DNA from: Mucilaginibacter sp.
GTDB taxonomy: Bacteria; Bacteroidota; Bacteroidia; Sphingobacteriales; Sphingobacteriaceae
Length of the DNA: 30,603 bases
Direction: 5' to 3'
Assembly (NCBI GenBank): GCA_028288315.1
Contig: JAQBNY010000182.1
Span: 1-30,603, forward strand
Both the position numbers and the translations under genes were made by a program. Each line of letters starts with the position of its first letter. Position 1 is the first letter of the stretch. Shown here in pieces: positions 23,716 through 30,603 of the stretch. The notes below the pieces were generated by a model. That model was given only the letters and a program-made list of their open reading frames with translations, was not told the origin of the DNA and ran no database searches.

Positions 23716-24366
23716 CTATTCAGACCAGGGTGAATGCAATATACAATCACAGAAGTTTTTATGTTTGAAATTTGGGATCATAAAAGCACACACATCAGCT
23801 TTAATATTGCCAAAAGTTGTTTCAGTTTTATGTTCAAAGCCTGAGAAAAATGTCGGAATGATTTTTTTCTTAAAATCATTTCGAGGAAATGCGGTGATGA
23901 TCTCTTCTCTGTTTTCTGCGCTCAGGTTCGCATAGCCTTCACCCATTACATCTAAACCCACCCCAGAATACATAAGTGCTACTTCCGGTTCTTTATGCTC
24001 TGCTATGCCAATGGTTGTATGCAATGCGATGGTATCCCATACAAGTTGCAGTTGTTCTTTCGGTACGCCGTGGCTTTTTAGAAAATCACGTGCGGCATTT
24101 GCTCCATCAACCTCAAAACGAAGGTCGGGGCTGCTGTAATGCGGAACCAGCCCAAGGTCGTGAAACACCGACGCCACATAAAGCAATTCCGCATTATATT
24201 TTAAATTGTTACGTTTTCCATTTAATGAGGAAAATAAGAATACTCTTAGCGAATGGTTATAAATAAATTCTGTTCCATGTTCAAGCAATAATTCTGTTGC
24301 CTGCTTTGCTATGGTACTGTCTGGAATGGTGATTCCTGCTACTGATTTTAATTTGTTTAAAGACAT
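23716..24366 (-). CDS. HD-domain hydrolase (cyanamide hydratase-like)
   Basis: A 216-residue cytoplasmic protein of the HD superfamily. Metal ligands are visible as His in YNHSLRVFLF (about residue 36), the HD pair in VASVFHDLGLVPHY (about 73-74) and later His residues including ALHTTIG. The order NHSLRVFLFSS...VFHDLG resembles cyanamide hydratase and related small HD enzymes, but the substrate is uncertain. The ATG at 24366 is preferred to one six codons upstream (24384), where the added MKKIKI adds nothing to the fold. An AraC-type regulator gene is divergent, about 270 nt away, and could control it. Confidence 0.82.
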   Translation of the reverse strand: MSLNKLKSVAGITIPDSTIAKQATELLLEHGTEFIYNHSLRVFLFSSLNGKRNNLKYNAELLYVASVFHDLGLVPHYSSPDLRFEVDGANAARDFLKSHGVPKEQLQLVWDTIALHTTIGIAEHKEPEVALMYSGVGLDVMGEGYANLSAENREEIITAFPRNDFKKKIIPTFFSGFEHKTETTFGNIKADVCAFMIPNFKHKNFCDCILHSPWSE

Positions 24367-24637
24367 GATCTTAATTTTTTTCAAAGCTAACTGTGGTCAT
24401 GTATCCCTGGAATGTCAATATGTATGATTCGTATGTTAAAATTTGCAAAGCCAGCCAATAGTAAGCATGAAACCACGTTAAAGCATGTATATAACTACAT
24501 CTTTAATGCTGCTTGAGGAATTCCTTAGATTCAACTTGTTGATGAGTAATTCTCCCTGCAATCTTAAAGCCCGCTGTAGTTACTTTATTTATATTGTTGT
24601 ACTTGATAGTATTAGTATTATCATCAATCCATAAAGC

Positions 24638-25477
24638 ATGTTCATCGAAAAGGAGATACAGGATTCTTTTTATATTAATTATCAGAATAAGGTGGTTTAT
24701 TCTGGGGCTGAAGCTAACAGGCTAGCTTACCACAGAATGTTGCTGGTGAGCGCGGGTAAGGGCAGCATTTGGATTGATGAGAAAAAATATAAGATTACCG
24801 GCCGTGAAATATTCTTGATGGCGAAAGGACAGGTTTTCTACTTTGAGGATCAATCTTATGTTACGGGGTATGTTATCAGCTTTGGGGATTGTTTCTGGGA
24901 AAAGGCACCTGCAAGTTCCAGTAATTGCAAGGCGGTTTTGTTTAATAATGCAGCAGCCAATCAACGGCTTGAGATAATGCCTGAATACTTTGATGAGTTA
25001 ACAGTTAACTTTAATAATTTATTCAAAGAATTTGAAAAACCGGTTTATGTAAATAAAATTGATGCGCTGGCCGCTTTTTTAAAGATTATAATGATTAAGG
25101 TGGCCAATATTAATGCTGCCAACTTTGAAGGACCAGATACACAAGAAAATTTACTTTACCGGAAATTCCTGGAATTACTTAGTACCTCTTTTAAAAGCTA
25201 TCATGAAGTTTCTGATTATGCCCGGTTGCTGGGTGTTACTACCCGGCATTTAAGCGAGCTGACCAAAAGATCAAGCGGTAAAGGAGCCAAGGATTTGATT
25301 GCCGGCCAGTTAATTGCAGAGGCTAAACGCTCATTATTGTTCAGTGCAAATCAGGTGAAGGAAATCGCTTATCAGCTCAATTTCTCTTCTCCAGAACAAT
25401 TCAGCCATTTTTTTAAACGAAATACTACTTTTTCTCCATTAGATTACCGGATGAGGTTCGTAAGCATTGGTATGTGA
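24638..25477 (+). CDS. AraC-family transcriptional regulator
   Basis: A 279-residue regulator. The N-terminal part (about 1-110) is beta-rich and cupin-like, with SAGKGSIWIDEKKYKITGREIFLMAKGQ typical of AraC ligand-binding domains. The C-terminal approximately 100 residues hold two helix-turn-helix motifs: YHEVSDYARLLGVTTRHLSELTKR and the second VKEIAYQLNFSSPEQFSHFFKRN followed by TFSPLDYR. It is divergent from the HD hydrolase gene. The ligand is unknown. Confidence 0.92.
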   Translation: MFIEKEIQDSFYINYQNKVVYSGAEANRLAYHRMLLVSAGKGSIWIDEKKYKITGREIFLMAKGQVFYFEDQSYVTGYVISFGDCFWEKAPASSSNCKAVLFNNAAANQRLEIMPEYFDELTVNFNNLFKEFEKPVYVNKIDALAAFLKIIMIKVANINAANFEGPDTQENLLYRKFLELLSTSFKSYHEVSDYARLLGVTTRHLSELTKRSSGKGAKDLIAGQLIAEAKRSLLFSANQVKEIAYQLNFSSPEQFSHFFKRNTTFSPLDYRMRFVSIGM

Positions 25478-25924
25478 ACCTTTCTTTATCATTCCTTTAA
25501 ATAGAGCGCTCTTATATAGCTTGTGCATTGCAAGTACTTTGTAAGTAATTGTACTATAACCGCACACGTGTGTTCCACTAATGAACATGCCGTAAACATT
25601 GCTTGAGGTTTCTAATAGCTGGTTGAGCCGTGTAACCACGAAATAGCTTGATGCTAGTAAAAAGCAAAATTTAGTTAAATAACTTCCCAATATTTCCTCC
25701 CGTTAATAATCCCTTAATAATCCATTAAGGGAATTCACTTATTTAGTGCAACCAATTAATCAATTTCGAAACCATAAATTAACAAAGTGAATCCATCATT
25801 AATGAAGGCAAAACCTAAAATCTGGAGATTTAATTAAAAAAAATCATTGATACTGAACAACTCTGTTAAGTTTATTTTAACTGATCAACATAAATAATAC
25901 TATCTAACCTATATCCTAAATTTA
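25478..25924. other. Intergenic region upstream of the GH2 gene
   Basis: About 450 nt with no convincing gene. It contains the 8-bp inverted repeat noted separately and should hold the promoter of the GH2-GH92 genes. I cannot assign a confident -7 element. Confidence 0.45.
25711..25731. repeat. 8-bp inverted repeat, possible operator
   Basis: CCCTTAAT-AATCC-ATTAAGGG. The left arm overlaps a direct repeat of TTAATAATCC with a period of 11, about one helical turn. This is a plausible binding site for a regulator of the downstream glycosidase genes, about 190 nt before the GH2 start. Confidence 0.4.
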
Positions 25925-28900
25925 ATGAAATCAATAAATAATGCCCTAAAGCTTACCGCACTGCTATTTTTTGCAGTCATAAAACTGCATGCGCAGGACA
26001 ATTTTAAACTAACCGAGAATTTTGATGACGCCAATAAACAAAATGAAAAAATAGGAAGGGGAGTATGCCGCGTAGCTAATCATGTACTAACAACTAAAGA
26101 CGCCTATTTGGGTTTTGGTGAATATACCTGGAAAAACTACGAAATAAAGTTCAGGGCCCGTGTTCCTGAAACGGCAGAACAGGTTCAGATCTGTGCCGGT
26201 TTTCGTGCTGGAAACCGTGACGATCGCTACATATTGATGCTCAAAGGAGGTATACAAAAGAATCTTTACCTGGCCCGTTTAGGGTATATGGGTAGTGATG
26301 ACTACCTGGCCCTGCGCGAATTGGATTTTCAACCGGTTCCTGGCAAGTGGTACGATTTTAAAATTCAGGTAGCCGGTAATCGTATCCGCGTGTTTTTAAA
26401 TGGCGAAGCCTTACCGCGTATTGATATAGCCGACAAATTATCTAACATGTGCCCTGCCGGTAAAGTAACCCTGGGCGGTAGCTGGATTACCAATGAATTT
26501 GATGACCTATCTATCACATCTATTAATGCGGATGAGTTGCAGAGCGCCCAGGTTAAGGAATATGCCGTTGCCCGGGGAGATAAAGAGGTGCTACGCAAGC
26601 AGCAGCGAAACGCATACAAGTCAATGAAGGTAAATAGTGTGGGCAATGGTCGCAAGGCAATCTCTCTGAATGGTAAATGGTTGTTCTCGCCGGATTATGA
26701 AACTACAGAAGAAGATAAAGCAATAAAACCTGATGAAAGTGATGCTAACTGGCACGTTATGACTGTGCCAAACTTCTGGAATCCTATCAGGGTTTGGTTA
26801 CACGGTGAAAAATATAATACCGGTAGCAAAGGCGTTTCTGATAATTATTATCAAAAAGAAACCAGCCGTTGCGAGGCTTATACATTCGACTATAAAAAGA
26901 CAAAGATAGGTTGGTACCGCCAGTGGATTGATCTGCCCGGTGGTATTAAGGGTAAAGAACTGCAACTATCATTTGATGCCGTATCTAAAGTAGCCGAGGT
27001 TTATATAAATGGTGTAAAAGCAGGCAGCCATATTGGTATGTTCGGCGATTTTCAGGTGGATGGAACCGGCCTGTTTAAACCGGGCAAAAACTTAGTGACA
27101 GTAAAAGTGATAAGGGATTATGTGAAAAATATAAAAGATGCCGATAAGATAGCAGGGGTGGCTGTTACAGTGGAGGTAACACAAAAAATGGTACAGGATC
27201 TGGCTCACGGATTTTTTAATGAAGACCCGGCAGGAATATGGCAGCCCGTATCATTGATCATTACTGATCCGGTACGGATTGAGGATGTGTTTATTAAACC
27301 CAGCCTTATCGGTGCGGATATTGATATCACCGTAAAAAATTACACAGATAAACCAACCAGCTTTTCAGTTGCAACCGCAATTAGCGGAAATAAGCAAAAA
27401 GATGTATTGTATAATAACACATCATTAAAACAACTGGAACTTAAACCAGGTGAAAAGAAAATCTTTACTTATGCTGTTAGCAAGCTAAAACCAAGATTAT
27501 GGTCACCGGAGCATCCTAATCTTTACGATTTTAAGTTTAGTCTGCTAGCTGATAACAACGGGGAGATTGATTCAAAAACCATCCGGTCGGGTTTCCGTAC
27601 TTTTCAATCCATCGGTGATTACCTGTATTTGAATGGCAAGCGTTACTGGTTGCGTGGTGCTAACCAATCAGCCCAACCTTTGGCACCTAATGATACCTTA
27701 CTGGCAGATAAATTCAGCAAACTAATGAAGGCCGGTAACATAATGGTTACGCGAACCCATACTGTACCTGCTACAGAAACCTGGATGGATGCTTATGATG
27801 CCAACGGTATTGGTGTAAGTTATGAGGGTAGCTGGCCCTGGTTATTCCTGCAAAGCAGTATGCCCCAGCAAAAAGTAATTGACTTATGGAAGGATGAGTT
27901 TTATGACCTGCTGAAGAAATATCGCAACCACCCGTCGCTTTTATTGTGGACGGTCAATAACGAAATGAAGTTTTATGATAATGATCCCGATAGCGCACGT
28001 ACAAAGGTAAAGATGAAGATCATATCAGATGTTGTGAAACAGATGCGGGTGATAGATCCGACAAGACCAGTTGTCTTCGACTCCAACTACAAGCGTAACG
28101 TTAAAAAATTCGGTGCAGATTATTTTAAGGATATTGATGATGGAGATATCGATGATCCGCACGCTTATCTGAACTGGTATGATTACTCAATATTTGATTA
28201 TTTTAAAGGTGAATGGCAGCAGAAAAATAAAAATGCAGGTCGGCCGCTTATCAGTCAGGAAATGTCAACCGGTTATACAGATGAAACCGGTCATGCAACT
28301 AGGTTTTACAATTATGTGCATCAAAACCCCCAAACGTTGGCAGGCAAGTATACTTATGAGTATTGCGATCCTAAATATTTTATGATACCACAGGCATTTA
28401 TTACCAAAGAGCTGGCAGAGACCTTGCGTCGCACCGGGGATAAATCAGCTGGAATTCTGCATTTCGCACTCATAACCTGGTTCACTAATGTTTATCTTCC
28501 TAATAGCATTAAGCCCTTCCCGGTATATTACGATATGCAAAAAGCGTTGCAGCCAGTACTGGTATCGGCTGAGTTATGGGGCAGACATTTTTATGCGGGT
28601 ACGAGGCTGCCTGCCAGAATATGTATAATTGATGACAGGGAAGATGGTGCTGACTTGCCTGCTTCAGAATTGCAATGGCAGCTGGTAGATAAGAAAGGAA
28701 CAAGCCTGGCGAATGGTAAAATGCTGGTATCCCAGGTAGGGCACTACTCTCGTCAATGGATAGAGCCTGAAATCAACATTCCTCAAAATTTACCTGAAGA
28801 AAAGGTAGAAGGGAAGCTATTGTTAAAACTGGTAGTTGCAGGCAAAATGGTTTCAGAAAATAATTATGATGTATTGCTGGCAAACAAGAGCGGATTCGAT

Positions 28901-29587
28901 GTCTCCAAACTTGCGGGCAAAAAGATAGCCGTACTTGACCTGGAAAAAAAGATTACTCCTTCGCTTGATTATTTGGGTGTCAAATATACTGCCTCAGAAA
29001 CATTAACAGCTGTATTAAAGCAAAAAGCTGACGTGTACGTACTTTCAGGGCTTGATTCAATATCTTCAACAATTGATGAAATAAAACAGATCAGAAACAT
29101 GGTGGCCAATGGTGGCAAAGTATTATTGTCCGCATCTGGTAGTATTGCGCACATGCTTTATCCGGAGTACATAAGAAGCTTTCTTAAAGACAATGGCGAG
29201 ATCACTACCATGGATATTCCCGAATCTCCCATATTTAACGGGATTGAACCTTTGGAGACACGGTACTTAAACAACAACAAACGCGAAAGCCCTGCTGTAA
29301 TTTCAGGAGCGTATAGAATTAACCGCGATCCGAATGTGGAAGCACTGGCAACATTTAGTAAAATACATGGATACCTGCCTGGCGACGTAAATGCCAGAAT
29401 GAAAAGATTGGATCAGATAAAAGGATTCTCTATTATAAAAATAAAGAATAATGGGGTTGCATTATTGTCAGAGATCCGGTTGGAAAAAGCAGTCTCAGAT
29501 CCGGTAGCGGGTAAGTTATTGGTAAATATGTTGCTGGATTTAACAGGAGACGGACAGCTTGCGAGTCATTATGAAGTAACAAAATAA
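25925..29587 (+). CDS. Secreted glycoside hydrolase family 2 protein, multidomain
   Basis: A 1220-residue enzyme, long for GH2. A signal peptide (about 1-23, hydrophobic LTALLFFAVIKLHAQ) leads into a concanavalin-like/DUF1080-like domain (about 25-200, ending FDDLSITSI). The GH2 sugar-binding domain (about 240-400; ISLNGKWLFSPDY and VAEVYINGVKAGSHIGMFGDF), an Ig-like domain and the TIM barrel (from about 570, YLNGKRYWLRGAN) follow. Glu680 in LLLWTVNNEMKF fits the acid/base and Glu779 in PLISQEMSTGY the nucleophile. After about residue 900, beta-sandwich material and a Rossmann-like tail (KIAVLDLEKK, DVYVLSGLDSI, GGKVLLSASGS) follow. It acts in the periplasm or at the surface, on a beta-galactoside, beta-glucuronide or similar substrate that I cannot specify. 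A GH92 gene starts 11 nt downstream. Confidence 0.88.
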   Translation: MKSINNALKLTALLFFAVIKLHAQDNFKLTENFDDANKQNEKIGRGVCRVANHVLTTKDAYLGFGEYTWKNYEIKFRARVPETAEQVQICAGFRAGNRDDRYILMLKGGIQKNLYLARLGYMGSDDYLALRELDFQPVPGKWYDFKIQVAGNRIRVFLNGEALPRIDIADKLSNMCPAGKVTLGGSWITNEFDDLSITSINADELQSAQVKEYAVARGDKEVLRKQQRNAYKSMKVNSVGNGRKAISLNGKWLFSPDYETTEEDKAIKPDESDANWHVMTVPNFWNPIRVWLHGEKYNTGSKGVSDNYYQKETSRCEAYTFDYKKTKIGWYRQWIDLPGGIKGKELQLSFDAVSKVAEVYINGVKAGSHIGMFGDFQVDGTGLFKPGKNLVTVKVIRDYVKNIKDADKIAGVAVTVEVTQKMVQDLAHGFFNEDPAGIWQPVSLIITDPVRIEDVFIKPSLIGADIDITVKNYTDKPTSFSVATAISGNKQKDVLYNNTSLKQLELKPGEKKIFTYAVSKLKPRLWSPEHPNLYDFKFSLLADNNGEIDSKTIRSGFRTFQSIGDYLYLNGKRYWLRGANQSAQPLAPNDTLLADKFSKLMKAGNIMVTRTHTVPATETWMDAYDANGIGVSYEGSWPWLFLQSSMPQQKVIDLWKDEFYDLLKKYRNHPSLLLWTVNNEMKFYDNDPDSARTKVKMKIISDVVKQMRVIDPTRPVVFDSNYKRNVKKFGADYFKDIDDGDIDDPHAYLNWYDYSIFDYFKGEWQQKNKNAGRPLISQEMSTGYTDETGHATRFYNYVHQNPQTLAGKYTYEYCDPKYFMIPQAFITKELAETLRRTGDKSAGILHFALITWFTNVYLPNSIKPFPVYYDMQKALQPVLVSAELWGRHFYAGTRLPARICIIDDREDGADLPASELQWQLVDKKGTSLANGKMLVSQVGHYSRQWIEPEINIPQNLPEEKVEGKLLLKLVVAGKMVSENNYDVLLANKSGFDVSKLAGKKIAVLDLEKKITPSLDYLGVKYTASETLTAVLKQKADVYVLSGLDSISSTIDEIKQIRNMVANGGKVLLSASGSIAHMLYPEYIRSFLKDNGEITTMDIPESPIFNGIEPLETRYLNNNKRESPAVISGAYRINRDPNVEALATFSKIHGYLPGDVNARMKRLDQIKGFSIIKIKNNGVALLSEIRLEKAVSDPVAGKLLVNMLLDLTGDGQLASHYEVTK

Positions 29588-29598
29588 AAGATGCTATT

Positions 29599-30603
29599 AT
29601 GAAAATCTTTTTTGAAAGAAGCGGAATAAGATCCTTTTTGTTTACTATACTCATTGGCATTACCTGTGCACATAAAAGCAACGCCCAGCATTTAACTAAT
29701 TATGTTGATCCCTACATTGGTTCGGGAGGGCATGGTCATATATTTGTTGGGGCAAACGTACCCTTTGGTATGGTTCAGCTGGGGCCGCAAAATATTTTTA
29801 AAGGCTGGGATTGGGATTCGGGGTATAACTACGGCGATAGTATACTTATAGGATTTTCGCATACCCATTTGAGCGGTACTGGAATTGGCGATCTTGGCGA
29901 TATTCTTATAATGCCTTATACTGGCCTTATCAAAACTGATAAAGGGACACAGGCTAACCCGCAATCTGGTTATGCCTCCCATTATTCGCACCAAACAGAA
30001 AAAGTGCGGCCGGGTTATTACTCGGTTCTTTTGAACGATTATGGCATAAAAGCGGAGTTAACCACTACAGAAAGAGTGGGTTTTCATCAATACCATTTCC
30101 CGAAAGGAAAGGCAGGACATATCATCATTGACCTGAAGGAAGGCAATCAGGATCAATCCTATGATACTTTTATAGAGCAAGTAGATGAATATACCCTAAA
30201 AGGTTACCGCTTTTCAAAAGGCTGGGCCAAAGATCAGCGACTTTATTTCGCCATAAAAAGTGACGTGCCTATAAAAGATTTTAAGGTGTATGACGATCAA
30301 AGCCCGCAGCCTGGTACTAAAGCGCAGGGAAAAGCCATAAAAGGCTTAATCAGTTTTGAAAACATTCCTGGCATAGTTAAGTTAAAGGTAGGGCTTTCAC
30401 CTGTTAGCGCGGATAATGCGTTGGCTAATATTGTAGCAGAGATTCCTAATTGGGATTTTAACAGTATCGTAAAAAGAGCAGATGAAAAGTGGAATGGGGA
30501 ATTATCTAAAATAACGGTAGAAACCATGAACGATGCCGATAAACGCATCTTTTATACGTCCTTATACCACACCATGATTCATCCATCTATTTTTAATGAT
30601 GCC
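29599..30603 (+). CDS. GH92 alpha-mannosidase, N-terminal part
   Basis: 335 codons are open to the right edge, so the gene is truncated by the window. A signal peptide (basic MKIFFERSGIRS, hydrophobic FLFTILIGITCA, cleavage near residue 30) precedes the family hallmark VDPYIGSGGHGHIFVGANVP, then FGMVQLGPQN, and FSHTHLSGTG near residue 90. This N-terminal beta-sandwich is diagnostic of GH92 exo-mannosidases (mostly alpha-1,2), which need calcium. The catalytic acid and base are in the missing part. The ATG at 29599 is 11 nt after the GH2 stop, so the genes are very likely co-transcribed. Confidence 0.92.
   Translation, partial: MKIFFERSGIRSFLFTILIGITCAHKSNAQHLTNYVDPYIGSGGHGHIFVGANVPFGMVQLGPQNIFKGWDWDSGYNYGDSILIGFSHTHLSGTGIGDLGDILIMPYTGLIKTDKGTQANPQSGYASHYSHQTEKVRPGYYSVLLNDYGIKAELTTTERVGFHQYHFPKGKAGHIIIDLKEGNQDQSYDTFIEQVDEYTLKGYRFSKGWAKDQRLYFAIKSDVPIKDFKVYDDQSPQPGTKAQGKAIKGLISFENIPGIVKLKVGLSPVSADNALANIVAEIPNWDFNSIVKRADEKWNGELSKITVETMNDADKRIFYTSLYHTMIHPSIFNDA

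Overview
The window looks like a chromosomal segment of a Bacteroidota member, most likely of the Sphingobacteriaceae (Pedobacter/Mucilaginibacter type). The genus-level call is inference. It rests on moderate-to-low GC, A-rich start regions mostly without Shine-Dalgarno sequences, TAnnTTTG-type -7 promoter elements in front of two small genes, and a gene repertoire (GH2, GH92, DUF1080, XRE, GG-leader peptides with a C39 exporter) usual for that group.

Region 1 (1-10391, + strand) is the distal part of a respiratory complex I operon: nuoF (3' end only), nuoG, H, I, J, K, L, M and N, with ATGA overlaps at G/H, J/K and L/M. The proteins resemble the enterobacterial 13-14 subunit type closely, including a long NuoG with an N7 cluster motif. 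nuoG has an anomaly: the codon where every homology argument puts the start reads AGG, not ATG.

Region 2 (10437-14546, - strand) holds two unusual multidomain enzymes: a papain-like cysteine peptidase fused to an alpha/beta hydrolase, and upstream of it a metzincin protease fused to a seven-bladed PLL-like lectin propeller. Neither has a visible signal peptide. A GNAT acetyltransferase (+), a secreted DUF1080 protein (-), a DoxX membrane protein (-) and a small XRE regulator (-) follow.

Region 3 (about 18140-23650, + strand) is the most interesting part. Five short genes encode peptides with a 17-residue double-glycine leader and a shared core motif NNTAxGNxGxVxQNSGDI; the second peptide is divergent. 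They are followed by an HlyD-type adaptor and a C39-peptidase ABC exporter, which should cut after GG and secrete the peptides. Each peptide gene is preceded, 18-23 nt before its ATG, by a conserved approximately 35-nt element that folds into a two-part hairpin with compensatory changes between copies. I do not recognise either the peptide core or the RNA element. The array arose by duplication of an approximately 835-bp two-gene module plus a further approximately 258-bp duplication of the last peptide. Strong intrinsic terminators sit after peptides 1, 3 and 5; the last lies just before the exporter genes.

Region 4 (23716-30603) contains an HD-domain hydrolase and a divergent AraC-type regulator, then a large secreted GH2 enzyme and the first 335 codons of a GH92 alpha-mannosidase, apparently the beginning of a carbohydrate-degradation locus that runs off the right edge.
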